NCBI RefSeq assembly: GCF_019578655.1
Contig: NC_063259.1
Location: forward strand, 27,639,277-27,703,276
Source of the DNA: Ricinus communis
Taxonomy: Eukaryota > Streptophyta > Magnoliopsida > Malpighiales > Euphorbiaceae
DNA length: 64,000 bases
Direction of reading: 5' to 3'
The stretch's first letter is position 1. The number at the start of each line of letters is the position of its first letter. Positions 25,100 through 38,600 of this stretch are shown one piece after another. The notes beneath the pieces are model-generated. The model was not told the DNA's origin and did no database searches. It was given only the letters and a program-made list of their open reading frames with translations. The translations under genes were made by a program, and so were the position numbers.

Positions 25100-28000
25100 G
25101 TGTGATACCGGTATTCGGCGGGGTCTGAGACGTGTGATATAAACTTTGGATGTGGAAGAGAGGGGGGAGGGTTTATTCTGTATGTGCGGATGGAGTCTGG
25201 GGATTGGCATTGCAGCAGTCAGCAGAGAGCTGTATTGGTAGGAAACGAGTATGCACATGTGGTTGATACTGAAACTCTGCAAGTGGGTTTTACATGTGTA
25301 CAAGTAGGAGCATTGAAAGCTGAGCAGTGTAATTATACCTGGAAAGAAAATTGTAATCTTTCTGTGTTCCCTTTTTACCACTGAAAATAAAATAGAGATT
25401 AGGAGAAGGAGTATCTGTTGAGGTTTGATCAGGGTTGTACAAGGCTCCACCGAAAAACGTACTGGGGTATAATTAAATTTTGGTTATCCAAATGGGCCAC
25501 ATATGCACGTGAGAATTGTTCATATGATAGGTCACCAAAATTATCCCAAAACACATCTTACATTCAAGAATAATGATATTGGGAGATATGAAGAATTGCA
25601 TGCAGGTGACCGTTGTTGTATCCCTGTCACAACTCGCTGCTAAAACCATTATCCACTGATTTGGCACGCCAACTGTTACAATGTTGCCGCAAGGTGGTAA
25701 ATCGCATGGAATATGTATCGGGTGACAAAAAATAAAATATATTATCTAATAAAATTTATGGATATAAGTAAATTCTTTTATGATAGAGTATTATTATCAT
25801 AAATAAATTAAATTAGATACAAAATAAATGATATGATAAGTAATAATAAATTAGAATGTAACTGTTTCTAAATTAGATTATACTTACTATTAATATTAAT
25901 AACGTCTTTTTTCTTTTAACTACTTTCGATTTTAATTAGCAAACCGACTTTATATTTAAATTCAAACATAAAAGAAATTATATAGTTAATTTGTTCGCTC
26001 GAAATTATTTTTAAAATATTTCCTTAATTTTAAAGCTTTCATATATTTTGCAATTTCAGATTTCTAATGCAGTATTTTTCTTCATTTTGAAATAACGAGA
26101 GAAGCAAACATTATAATAATATTGCATTTATCCTATATATAATATTTACATAATGTATTTTTTTTTGTAATTACGAAACTATGTCGCAATTAAAAAGATA
26201 AAAGGAGCTGAAAATACATTAAAACGAAACTATATTCTCTTAAACAGGGCCGCGGAGAGAATATTAAAAGAAAGAGATATTAGTTTCAACAAAAAAGAAA
26301 AACTACATATAAAATAAAGGGTTGATTGATGAAATAAAAGGGATAGGCATTGTGATGTATTTTTGAAAATCTTTTAGGACTTGAATGTAAAAGAAATCCC
26401 GAATAAAGAAAAGAATGGCAACATTGTAAAAAGAAGAGTGTAAGTAGCTAGTTAGTCATTGAAAGATGACTTATTCCCAGTGGCGCATGCATTTTAGTAA
26501 AAGTGAGAATGAGTTGTTTAGATTTATAGAAGACAAGAGGATCTGATCTCTATGTCTATTCATTAGAAGTTGTACCAATAGATTAGGGTCACCTTTCATA
26601 ATCCATACCAGAGGGAAGAGTTCCTGTGGCAGATCCAAGGGCCATGGAGTATTAACTCCCTAGGACCCTTTGGATATTGCGATTGACTAATGTTATTTTG
26701 TTTTTTTACCTTTTTTCTTTAAATATAATTTAGCTCTTTTTTTTCTTTGTTTATCAGAATATTTTAAAAAAAGTTTATCCATCCTTTTATGTATCAAAGC
26801 TGATTTATTTTTTATACGGAGTAAATCAAATAATCATAGGAATCTTCAGTGTATAAAGGAGATGCCTTCACTAAGATTAATAAATGTTTTTTTCAATAAT
26901 AAAATATACATAAATCTTATCTTTTTATGAACCTTCCAGTCTTCTTTTATAAGAGATTCTTAAATAGAATTTATGTATACATTAGCGATGATATAAGTGT
27001 TTTATATTTTAAATATATTTCATAATTTAAAATATATAAATATATGTCAGTTATCTATTAATTTAATATATAGGTATAAACTAAGACTAGATAAAAAAAT
27101 TTATGCTAGTGCAAGATTGATTATGAAAGGCCACATTGATCTGAAAATCAATATTATTAAATAATAATGACAGAGCCCATGAGTTGAGTTAATCTATATA
27201 CGTTGCAGTTTTGAATTCCAACGACCATTTGTCATCGAATGGATCTCTACCATCCACATGGCACTTATTAGATTGTGTTATCAGCTTTAGTGCTGGCCCA
27301 GAATTCCTGGGAATACTGATTCTGCCCAACACATCCTTCATTGATTAGGGTTTACCGTTTTGCTTCACATTCATAGCTTTGAATAGTTTTCTTCGCTTAT
27401 TGGACAACGAAGCCTATTCACATCAATGGTGGATAGAGATTACTTCTTCAATTCATCGAGTCACATTTTATCTTTTTTATATATATATATATGGAATCTC
27501 TCTTTCTAATAATGGAAGTTAAAAATCTTTAAAAATGGCGAGACAGTCTGATGCTCTGTCTACCAGATAACGACATATGGGATTCTGTTTCTTAACCCTT
27601 TGCACTAATTTAAGGGAAACAAAACACAATTGCACAACTTTTGTTGATTTTATTAGGTTTATGCTTCCCATATTTAGCAACACCTCATGATTTAAGCATC
27701 TGCGACCTATGAGATTCGAACACGTCAAAACACTTTACTATTCAGACCTTATTGTTAATGCAATTAATTAAATGTTTAGAAAAAATTGAGCTTTTGCTGT
27801 GAACTAGTATTGGTTTCTGCCACGTAGGGCATCCCAAAACTGCAAATTAAAGGTCTACTAGTGCCTATATTAGGTTCTTTCAACTTTTCCTTATCCAAGA
27901 AGCACGAGACCTGTTCCACAAAAGAGAAATATAATAACATTCTTCTTTCTTTATATGTTCTTTTATTAAATTATATGTTTAATTGAATTTTTATTATATA

Positions 28001-29109
28001 ATTCATTTAAGGAAAAATTAACTCCTGAAGAAAAATAATGTGATTTAGAGGAAAAAAATAAAAAAAATAAAAGTAAAAAGAAAAATAATTAAATATTTTG
28101 AGATGCTCTAACGACCCCCTTCTTGATTGTCTTCTCTTATCCAAATTAGAGTAAGACTTACGTTAGGGAAGTCGAAAAAGTTTTTCCCAAAGCTGAGGGA
28201 GTTATCTATTTATATATCTCGGAATCAATTATTTGTACGGACATATTCATAGTTAATGGCAAAGAAGGGTTCCTAAAGTGGGAAAAATGAGAATTCCCAC
28301 TTTGCTTTTCATTTCAAAACATTGTTTTTTTGAATGATATTATGTTTAGGTGGCAGGTTGAAATCCCTTTTCAACACTACTCACTTAAAAATTAGTCTAA
28401 CATAACATACTAACTGAGCATGACATTTGAAGTCCCCAACCGATTACACCAATCTTAATTTAAATGTTCTTTAAATTAAAAAACAAAAGCAAACATCCAT
28501 ATTCAAACTCCTCTCTTAGATCACAGCAGATATACTGTCCTCATATGCTCTCAGATTTCTTTTTTTCTAAAGAAGAAAAGAGAGACACTAATTTGAGATG
28601 AGTTTAAGACCATCGTCGCAGTACCAATCATGTATCCGGGATAAATTTTAATATAAAACTAAAGGGATGGGAATAAAGGAAAAAGAATGTTTCATGTATA
28701 AAAAGTTTGATACAAAAGATGAAGCATGGAAGAAGTTTCCTAGGCTTGATTTTTAGAGTGGGTACAAAAGAGAAAGAGCTGACTTAACCCCAATTTTGAT
28801 GTGCCAAAAAAGTAATCTTACTCCACTCTTGGCCCTTTCTTTTACAAGCCCCGGAACATGAACAGCAATGCATCACATAACATCTTACAGTTTGATCTAT
28901 AAACTGGAGCTGCAATTCTGTTACTTCTTGTTCATTCTCTTAACGAAGGATTTGACAATCGAATTTCAACTACAACCCTTTACCTTAAAAATTTCTTTTA
29001 TTCAACAGCGAGGAATGACAAAGGACTGTTATTCAATAATAGCATATTATTACACAAAACAAAAACTGCCAATACCAGTTCAAAATCCAAAACAGAAATC
29101 AACACTTAT
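25100..29109. other. Gene-poor AT-rich region
   Basis: About 4 kb with no supported gene. Short frames at 25040-25450, 25184-25384, 27519-27728 and 28868-29137 have no family resemblance. The stretch 25740-27130 is especially A/T-rich. An imperfect hairpin lies at 26629-26680. The right end should include the 3' UTR of malate synthase. Confidence 0.6.
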
Positions 29110-31198
29110 TCACAGCCTAGATGATCCCTTTGGATAATGAATCACAATGTTATTATAGGCATCTAAGGTGAGAAAATCATCTAGAGTTGGCGCAGCACAT
29201 TGCCTTACAAACATCTTGCACGCTTCCTTGTACATTCCCTTCTTGAACTTTTCTTTCCCAACTTCTCTTTCAATTCTAGCCATCTCGTCTTCAACCACTC
29301 TCCCTAACAGATCGAATGTCACTTTCACTCCTAACCCATCTCCATCCAATTCCACTCCGTACTTGAGCCACTGCCAGTTCTGAACTCTGCTTATCTCAGC
29401 AGTTGCAGCATCTTCCATCAGGTTGTACAGTGGCACTGAGCCTGTTCCTGTCAGCCATGCTGCTAAGTATTGAATCCCGACTCGAGTGTTTAGTCGTAGC
29501 CCTTCGAGTGTGCGCACCCCTCGTGGCCTTTGTATAAGATCTTCTTCTGTTATATTCGCAGCATCTTCTCGTTTCATGGCTTGAATCTGGTGTGGGGTAT
29601 TGCCCATGTTGTTTGCGAATACTTCCATGCATGCTGGGATAAGTCCAGGGTGTGCTGCCCAAGTTCCATCATGTCCTGCTTTCACCTCTCTTAGTTTGTC
29701 CTTTCTCACCAATTCCAGTGCTGCCTTATTTGCCGCTGGGTCATCTCTGATTGGAATTTGAGCTGCCTGTTCAAACATTTTTTGCCAAGAATTGAAACAA
29801 ATATAAAAGGTGGAAATATAATAAGAACTTTTTTTTTTCTTTTGGTTGATTGATGGAGAGATGAATCCAGTGCCAGTTAGCCAAACTCATTGATAAAATA
29901 AGAATAGTTAAATGCCCATTCGTATAATTACAAGATCAAGGAGAACATACCATCCCTCCCATGGCATGAACACCACGCCTATGGCATGTCCAGACAAGGA
30001 GATCAGAGTAACTCTTCATAAAATGCTGAGTCATGCCAACCTGAACCCTGTCTGGCAGTGGGCGGTCAGGATGAGCCTGGAATGTCTTGACATAGCTGAA
30101 AATATAGTCCCATCTTCCACAATTCAAGCCAACAGAGTGATCCCTTAGTTCGTATAAGATTTCATTCATTTGGAAGACAGCTGGAAGTGTCTCAATCAGA
30201 ACAGTAGCCCTAATGCTTCCTCTTTCTATTCCTGCCATCTTCTCCGCCTTCTCGAACACACAGTTCCATATCTTAGCTTCCCTGCCAACACCATGCATCA
30301 GATTAAATTGCAGAACCCATTGATGTTTTTAAGTGTAAGAATTGTAAAACATTAAATCATTGTTTCGGGCGAAAAGGTTACCTTGAATGCTCCATCTTAG
30401 GTAGATAGAAGAAAGGTCCATAGCCTGCACCTTGGTTTCGACGGAAGGCTGCATAGTTATGGTAAAAGTATAGGCCAAAATCTACGAGGCAACCAGTTGC
30501 AGGTTCCCCATCAATTAAAATGTGAGCCTCAGGTAGATGCCAACCGCGCGGGCGAACAAACAACTTAGCTATCTGATCATTGAGCTTATAAACCCTGTTC
30601 CTGGCCTTGTCATGGAAGCTTATAGTCCCATTAACAGCATCCCTCAAATTAACTTGTCCCCTCATCAGATTTTCCCAACTTGGTGAGAGTGCATCTTCAA
30701 AGTCAGCCTGTATATATGATATTTAATTAAGCATCAGTTTCTAATTTTATATATCCTGAAAGAATAAGTAATTTGCACTACATGATTAAGGTTAGTATAT
30801 ATACTGACCATGAAAACTTTGGCACCTGAATTGAGTGCATTGATGATCATTTTCCTCTCCACAGGCCCTGTAATCTCTACCTTTCGATCAGCAACAGCAG
30901 GAGGGACTGGAGCACATGTCCATTCTCCTTCCCTTATATATTTAGTAGCAGGATCAAACCCAGGTAATGCTCCTGCATTGTATCTGCTCTTGGCTTCCTT
31001 GCGACACTCGATGGCATACCTGATGCGGTTTCTAAATTCCCGTTGCAAGTCAGCAACGAATTGCAAGGCATCCCTTGTAAGAATCTTGGCAAATTCTCCA
31101 TCGTACCGACCTCGAATGTCCACTCCTTCAGGAACATCATAGCCTGCACCCGTCTTCTTGATCGGGGCAGAGTCACCATAAGTATCATATCGCATCAT
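29110..31198 (-). CDS. MLS: Malate synthase, glyoxysomal
   Basis: Condenses glyoxylate with acetyl-CoA to malate in the glyoxylate cycle, which turns stored oil into sugar in seedlings. Four exons on the minus strand: 31198-30809, 30707-30382, 30281-29951 and 29766-29110. They total 1704 nt, or 567 residues, the normal plant length. It starts [17 protein letters not shown]; the second Met is an equally good start. Exon 3 contains the family signature [16 protein letters not shown] and the ETLPA motif with metal-binding Glu and Asp. Exon 4 contains [10 protein letters not shown] with the catalytic Asp. The protein ends in SRL, a type 1 peroxisomal import signal. All introns are short and GT..AG. 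No damage is visible. The sequence looks very close to the castor enzyme as I remember it. Confidence 0.97.
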
Positions 31199-31270
31199 CC
31201 TCTCTTTCTTTCTTTACTCCTGGCAGGGCAGCTAGCAATGTTTTTCTGTTTTGAGGCATGACAGCTGGGA

Positions 31271-31277
31271 TATATAA
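31271..31277 (-). promoter_or_regulatory. TATA box of the malate synthase gene
   Basis: The minus strand reads CCCCTTATATATCCC here, about 75 nt upstream of the ATG at 31198, a normal position for a plant TATA box with a short leader. Confidence 0.6.
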
Positions 31278-32640
31278 GGGGAAACGAGGCAAGTGGATAG
31301 ATGCAGAGTGAGTTATCGGTATGGAAGGGCATGTAACATTGATCAAAATGTGACGCAATTTTTGTTGATAAAGAGAAGGGGAAGTAACGCTTGATTTTTG
31401 AATTATGTGCCAGCCTCGGGAGGTGCAATTTGTTAGGATTATGGCTGTGGATTGTTTTGCTTGACACATTGCCATAGCATATAGGCGTCTTCTTGATCAG
31501 CTTCCAAACATTTTGCGGCAAACCATTCTAATTACTGGGCCAGGTCTATGCCAACAATATGGACTTTAAACTTTCTTTGGCATCTGGGCTGAGTTCGAAA
31601 TGCATAAGGTTCACAGCAGAAAACAAAAATTAATTTGGGACACTTGAGTAGCATTCTTAGGCATAATGCCTAAATCCTTTAAGAAATAAAATACAAAGAA
31701 TTATCTTTATTATTTTATTTTATAGTAAGTCTAGTTACGAACAATCATTATCATTCAAGTACACGGTCGGCTCTCACCTTTCTCTCTCATTTGCAGCTCC
31801 CGGTCCTACTATCTCAAATTTTGTGTTTCTTTTTGTTTGTTTGTTTAAAGAGTGCCAAAACGTCTTGCCTTGAGCTATCCTTTCATGTCCAATTTGCCAG
31901 ATGGGCCTATGGTAAACCGCACGAAACGCCAATCTCATACTAGAGAGGCCCATGAGTTAAGTGTTTCTATAGTTCTACCCCGGCCTCAGATTCTGTCAAA
32001 CAGGTTAGTTGAACTGGGCCTTTGGTGTTTGACTGCTACAACCCAAAATTGACCTAAAGAAACAGCGTTAAAAAAACGCACGCGGGGTTAAAAAATAGTA
32101 AACATAAAAATCTAGGCGAGTAAAAAGTAAATTAAGGTCGGCCGACAACCCGACTTAAAATCGTATAAAAATTATCCAAAAACACGCAAACTACCACAAA
32201 CGCGTAAGAGCATCGTTTTGATCTTCTTTTCATTATCTCAAATAGCGGCTCTGATCTGATCAACCATTAACGATCTTTCTCTCCGGTAAGGCCTTTCAAA
32301 TTCTTGTATCTTTGTCAAGGAGAGACGGCCCGCCAAAAAATTAAAGCTCAGAAATTCGTGATTTAGGGTTTTCAGTTCTTTTTCTTAAAAAATTGTTTGC
32401 CTTGATTCGATTGCTATTCTTTTTTTCCTTATTGTTTGATAGTTTGCTGAAGTCTTGCAGTTCGTTGATCTTTTGGTTTGTTTGCTATATCTGATATGCG
32501 TTTGATTTTTATAAAGAAAAAAAAAAGAAAAATTGTTGATTTTTTGTGGTTAGGGTTAGCGTATCTATCTGTTGGTGTTTGCTTTTATACGTTCTCGAGA
32601 TTGATTTTTGATTGAGAAGAAATTCTGGTTCTTTAATAAT
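31278..32640. other. Head-to-head promoter region of malate synthase and CDKG
   Basis: The two genes diverge across about 1.4 kb. On the CDKG side a leader exon seems to end at about 32285 (ctctccg|gtaagg) and a leader intron may end at a gcag near 32460. Nothing else is recognised; small frames here are not supported. Confidence 0.5.
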
Positions 32641-35019
32641 ATGGCGGCAGGGGGAATTGATGTTTCGAGGAGGAGGAGTAATAACTGTTACTCCAATAAT
32701 CATTTAGATCGATATAAGAACGGTACTCATCATCTGGTGTATAATAAGAATGGGCACCATTATTGCTCAAGTTCCCGGAGTTTTAGTTTTAAAAGAGATG
32801 GGATTAGCTGTAGAGATGAAGAGAAGGAATTGGGTGAAATTGAAGCTGGATATGGCCTGGATAGGTTGGAGGATGGTGAGATACCAGTGTGTGAAGATGG
32901 GATTAAGTTGCATTTGGAGAGGAAAAGGAAGTTCTCACCCATTATTTGGGACGTAGAGGACAATTTATCATTGAAAAAGAAAGCTTTGTCAAATTTTTCT
33001 AAGCTTTCTCCACCTGGAGCTTGTGGTCACGGATTAAACAATGTTACAGATGCAGTTGTTGCAAAAGATACTGTCCCAGCTGGGTTAGAGCACACGGCAG
33101 ATAAGGCATCTGGGACAGGAGGATCATTAGGTGCTTCTGGGTCCGAGTCCAAGTCCCCAGTCATTGCGTCTCCATCATGTCAAGAGAAGAATGGGAATGA
33201 TGACCAAGAAAAAGGCCAAAGGGAGGAGGAGGAAGGGTTTCCTGAAGCACGGAATATATCCATGTCTCGATGGGCATCTGACAGTGACTCCCCAAGGGAT
33301 GCAAGTTTCTCTGATGATGAAGGCTCACCTGGAGAAACTGTATACAGAAAGGATTCAAGTACTAGGATCTTGGGCGGTAATAGATTGACACCCACTGGAT
33401 CCATTGGAAGAGATTGCAGTGCAGGGTCTTCTCGTGGAGATGAAGATTTTGGAAACCAATCAGAAAATGGTGATCTCATGGATGTTGATCAGACTCGTGA
33501 TGTAATCCACGATGTGAACCAGATGGATGATAGTTGCTGTCAGGCTGAAGAGCCCATTGCTGCTACCCAAAGAAGTGTGGATATGCTCGAGGGCTGTAGA
33601 AGTGTGTACGAGTTTGAGAGACTTCATGAAATTAATGAAGGCACATATGGTAAAGTATATAAAGCATTGGATAAGAAGACCGGGAAACCTGTGGCATTGA
33701 AGAAAGTGAAGATGGATGTTGGAAGAGATAGGAACTTAGAAGAATATGGTTTCCCTATAACCTCTTTGAGGGAAATTAACATTCTTTTGTCTTTTCATCA
33801 TCCCTCAATTGTGAATGTTAGAGAAGTTGTTGTGGGTGGGCTTGATAGTGTTTTTATGGTGATGGAGTACATGGAACATGATCTCAAGGGGTTTATGCAG
33901 GTGAGGAAGCAGCCCTTTAGTACAAGTGAAGTGAAATGCTTGATGCTACAGTTGTTGGAAGGCGTCAAGTATCTTCATGACAACTGGGTGCTTCATAGAG
34001 ATTTGAAGACATCGAACCTTCTTTTGAACAATGAAGGGGACTTGAAAATATGCGACTTTGGAATGTCACGCCAATATGGAAGCCCGTTGAAGTCTTATAC
34101 ATCTCTTGTGGTTACTTTGTGGTACAGGTGAGCTATATTTTCATGCATATTCTGCACACGTGCTGTTTAATCTATTTAATTATTTTATTTGCTTGTGCCT
34201 GGAAGTGGGAACTCATAATTCCTTCTATAATGTTGTCATTCAGGGCACCTGAGCTTCTATTGGGAGCAAAGCAATATTCTACAGCAATTGACATGTGGTC
34301 AGTGGGTTGTATAATGGCTGAGCTGTTATCCAAGGAACCCCTATTTAAAGGGAAAAGTGAAATTGATCAGCTTGCCAAGGTAATCATCCACAGCTATTCG
34401 TGTTTTTCTACCCCTTAATTTTATTTATTTATTTATTTTTTTGCATACAACATTTCTATTCCTTCCAGTGGTAAATTATTTTAGAACAATTTGCAGATTT
34501 TTGGAGTTCTTGGTACACCAAGCGAGAAGATTTGGCCTGGATTTTCCAATTTGCCTGGGGCTAAAGCAAATTTTGTTAAGCAGCCGTGAGTACCATTTTA
34601 TGCCTTGTCGTTTATCATTTCCATTATCCATTTTGTCAATTTTCTTAGGACTCTTAGCCATATTTTAACAGTAATTTGCTGCCTCTTCAGGTATAATTTG
34701 CTACGGAAGAAGTTTCCTGCAACATTTTTTACAGGATCCCCTGTTCTTTCAGATTTGGGATTGGACTTGTTAAACAAACTTCTAACATATGACCCAGAAA
34801 AGGTACTGTGCATGCGTAAAATTGTCGAAATATATAATGTTTATGATTATCTTATCCTTTCAGATTGCAAGATTGTTGTATTTATCAATGTTGTTGTTCC
34901 CCTTGCAGAGATTAACAGCTGAAGACGCCTTGAATCATGCTTGGTTTCGAGAGGTTCCTCTGCCTACATCTAAAGAATTCATGCCTACTCTTCCCCCTCA
35001 GTATGCGAAAAACAGGTAG
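32641..35019 (+). CDS. CDKG: Cyclin-dependent kinase G-type (CDK11/PITSLRE-like)
   Basis: Ser/Thr kinase of the CDK11/CDKG group, linked in plants to splicing control and meiotic pairing. Five exons: 32641-34127, 34244-34379, 34497-34585, 34691-34802 and 34909-35019. They total 1935 nt, or 644 residues. The start is the ATG at 32641 ([12 protein letters not shown]); the frame is open further upstream but has no earlier ATG. Residues 1 to about 320 are a low-complexity Ser/Asp/Glu/Lys region. The kinase domain spans about 322-610: glycine loop [16 protein letters not shown], the cyclin-binding helix PITSLRE (about residue 371), [14 protein letters not shown] in place of DFG-[LM]-A, LWYRAPE and [12 protein letters not shown]. 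The protein ends PPQYAKNR. The stop follows AACAG at a possible splice donor (AACAG|GTAGAA), so a longer isoform cannot be excluded. The family is certain; CDKG1 versus CDKG2 is not. Confidence 0.95.
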
Positions 35020-38000
35020 AAGTCAGACCACTTGATGCAGCATAGTTACTTGACAGGGCTTTTTGAATCTCTCTAAGCTTCTTCTTGGGTGTTTAAAAAG
35101 CTCAGAACCATCCTAGAGATACATCCTTGAAATGATGCGATCTTTTAGTCTTCTTAGGCCAGTGATCTTGGGCTGTTGACAATTTTCTCTTTTGACATTC
35201 ATCTTTCTGTTCAGGATTAGCTTTCAAGAGAGGGATCCTTTCATATAGATCCTATGGGAGATAAATCTTTCTTTATAATGATGCTGTAGCCTCCTTGAAC
35301 AGTAAGGTCATAGTTGTTGACCTTTTCCTCTCTTGATTTTATTCTTCCAGTTCTCCCTGTTTAGGTTTGAATCAAATTGGTGTAAATAAATTCTAATTGC
35401 TTTTAATTTGGAAGGATCTTTCTTCTGTTTAATTCTCAAGCTGCTGTTTCACTATTTTTTTTTTCCTTGAATATGTTTTTTCTTTGCAAGAGGTAACTAA
35501 TGTGAGACAAGGGATCGACACTGCAAATGCATGCTAGTCCAAAGTTTGGGAAGCATTGCACTGTAAGGTACATGACATCTGTGTCGCGCTAACCAATTTT
35601 CTGCTTTGCTTTTGAGTGCTTTGTTTAAGCATATTGGTGTTTCTTGAGAATTTGACGATACTGCTTAAGGGGAAAGTATCAATACTGAATTCATTCTGAA
35701 TCCCAATGTTCTTGGTCCCTCGTGAATGCAATCTAGCCTTCAAGGGTGAACGAGAACTTGGAAACCATTTTCTGTTGATGTGTTTTTTTATTATTTATTT
35801 ATTTACTTTTTTGTGTGAAAAGAAGGGGGAAATGCTGTAATGTTGGGCAGCTGGTTTGCTTGGTTCATCTGCTGTTATCGATCCAACTGAATCTGTGAGT
35901 TCATTACTGGAAATTATGTGATTGGACTGTTTGAAACAAAATTTTAATGAGTTTGCTGCAGATGCATTCATTCACACGTGCTTTTAGTTTCGTTTCTATG
36001 CCTGAACAGTGTTACTATTACCCAATGTTGATTTCTTATCATCCTGTTGTCCTCCCACCCCCAAAACAACCAGTTGAGGGGTGTGTTTCTGCTCTTTATT
36101 GTTTGTTGGGGTGTGTTTCTGCTCTTTATTGTTTGTTGGAAGTGTACTTGTGAGTTGAGAATTATAAGGTTCTTTTGATTATTGTTTGTTGGAAGTGTAC
36201 TTGTGAGTTGAGAATTATAAGGTTCATTTGATTAAGTTACCCAGCATTGCTGCTACATTGCAGAATTTGCAAGTGATCGGTTAGCATTTAGCTGGTATTT
36301 GGTTTCTTAGTAAGTTCTGTTGTTGACTTGTTTTTCTCATTTCCTTATTTGGTTTTATGTTGTAGTTATCCCGCAGACTTGTCCATTTATAATTGTTCTT
36401 TCAGCTGTCTGTGTATGCTTATTTCCAGTGTGGTAGACCTCTCTCACTTTCTCTGATTCATCAAGGACTTTAAATAGAAGTGATCATTCTTTCAATATCC
36501 ACTAAGCCAGACCAAGTTGGTACAGCTCGGGTTGCAAACTTATCTCAATTCCTTGGGGTGCCTGTTTGCAGCACTGCACTGTAGGAGAGAGATTATGCTG
36601 GGACAGTTTGTCTTGTGAAGACTGATAAATTGATTGATTATATTTCAAGTTGTATTATAATGTAACCAAGTAACGTTAAAAGTTGCTTTGATATCCCTCT
36701 CACATGGGTAAGTATCGTACTCCAGTTGAATTCATCCCTCTAGATGCTGCTGGCAATGTTATTTTTTCATGTTTACATTCGACATAAGTTCAGATTGGCA
36801 GTTTACATTTGTTTTGTGTAGTGTCATTGATAAGAATGGACCTGGCTTTAGCTTGCAGAAGATGGATTGATCAAGTAATTGATATTAAATTTAGTTCTTT
36901 TTGGAAGAGCGTCAGGGCCTATCTTCCCATAACGGAAAAGTTTAGGCAGTTATCTGGCCATGATCATGGTCCCGGGGTCTGGTTAGAGAGAATTATTTGA
37001 CATTTCAGTACATGTGCTTTTAGAGGTGATCTTTATGCTCATAAGCATATATTGCATAAAGAAAAGAAAGTTTACACGAATTTGAAGGTGCCAAATGGAA
37101 TTTTAAGTGATCTCACAGGTTCACACTAAAGGTTGATGCAAGAAGGAACCTGGATTATTAACTACAGCATGCAAGCTTGAGTTGTATGTGTGGTCTTTTG
37201 CAGGCAAATTTTAATGTGTCATAGTCGCAAGCTTGCGACATAAGAATGAACTTCGTTTTGAGTGCAGCACTGCTGTAAAACAACTTTCTGACGAGTCGGT
37301 CAATGCGCTGATACACCACCTAAATTTAACTTCAAAAACAATCAATAGAATTTGGGAAGAAGGTTCTTGAACAAATTGAAATTGGTCGAGGTGGATGAAT
37401 ATGCTGCTAAACAGAGTTCTTGAAGACGTAATTACATGTGATTCACTGAAAAGCCTTCTCTAGATGCCTCCAACTATTTGTCTCTATATTACTAATTAAA
37501 TGAAATTTCTTGGTGCACAACCCAAGTATAAAAAGCAGAGTTCAGTTGAAACTGAATGTTCCATAGGAGCGGCAGATGTTCTTGGGTTGTGCCCTCTTCA
37601 GTAGTTTTAGGCTCATGGGTACTGCAATATTTATTTATTTATTTTTTTGTCGGGAATGTGACAACTCAGGAAACTATAACTAGCTTGATCTAATGAGTCA
37701 ATTACTTCCAGTGCTCTCTTTCTCGAGTTTTAGAGAAGCAGCTGCTACACGGTTACTTTCTAGTAGATAGTGAAACTTTATGGCATTTAGTTCTCACCTT
37801 GACTTCCATGGTGCAAAATTTTAGACAAAAACCGGACACAATGAATGCGTGATGGCCCCAACTTTGTGAGAATCTAGAATATAATATTTCAGGATTCCAA
37901 AAATGCTATTTGACGTGCATTAAGTCTCTATAATTTGACAGAATCCTGAAACTTTTTTATGTTTTTCTGTTTGGTTTTGGATTACCTTTCATCACATCCT

Positions 38001-38600
38001 TCAGGTTAAGATTGACGTGCTTTAACCTCAGCAAAAGCACATTAGTGATCCTCGGGATTATACTGTAACCTCGACAAAAACATCCGAATCTTCAAGGATT
38101 CAAAATGAAGGAGCTGTATTCCAAGAATTATGATTATTGACCTCAAGTTCAGCTGATTTTATATATGTGAAATGAAATTTTGTAAATGTTCCACTTTGCG
38201 GAAGCCACCTTTCTTGTGTCATGTATAGCCCGACCAGGCTACATAATGAATCACACGCAGCAATATTAAGCTCCTACTTTCCTACGAAAACATCACATTA
38301 GAAAAGAGAAAGTAGGTACAAATTTTGTTCTTTGGGAACTACAAGAGTTTTCTCTAGGACAAACCTACAAAAAACCTAGAGGTAAATCTGCATCAAACTT
38401 CACTTTCCACATCATCCTAATGCAGCTGTTAGACTATCATTAATTCTAAACTTAGCTAGTGGTTATAACAATTGATACATCGGATGTGCAGATCATATCA
38501 AGATGTAAGAATAAGTTTACAGTTCCTGGTTCTGCCCTACAGCTCAAAAAAGAAAAGCAATTGGGGCGAACAGAAAGGTCAGGATATAGTGAAGTTTTTG
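35020..38600. other. Spacer between convergent genes (CDKG 3' flank and DUF3537 3' flank)
   Basis: 3.6 kb without a supported gene. The ends should contain both 3' UTRs. Several short frames (such as 35947-36153 and 36809-37000) show no family resemblance. A compound tandem duplication lies at 36081-36233. Confidence 0.55.
36081..36233. repeat. Compound tandem duplication: 30-bp unit x2 overlapping 53-bp unit x2
   Basis: A 30-bp unit starting GTGTGTTTCTGCTC is present at 36081-36110 and 36111-36140, with one final-base difference. Its tail (ATTGTTTGTTGGAAG) is also the start of a 53-bp unit present at 36128-36180 and 36181-36233, with one difference near the end. Confidence 0.92.

Noticed and set aside
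25184..25384. Plus frame of 66 codons in the gene desert
   Set aside because: Short, no recognised domain, no splice or promoter context.
25040..25450. 136-codon minus frame with hydrophobic start
   Set aside because: It overlaps the promoter area of the DUF7950 gene, has irregular composition and no known family.
27519..27745. Possible tRNA-derived SINE (GTTCGAATCTC B-box-like sequence on the minus strand)
   Set aside because: I could not find a convincing A box at the right distance, a tail or target duplications.
28325..28470. Second B-box-like GGTTGAAATCCC in the desert
   Set aside because: One base off consensus and no A box or SINE-like ends could be shown.
36809..37000. Plus frame of 63 codons (MDLALACRRW) downstream of CDKG
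   Set aside because: No start context, family or splice partner was recognised.
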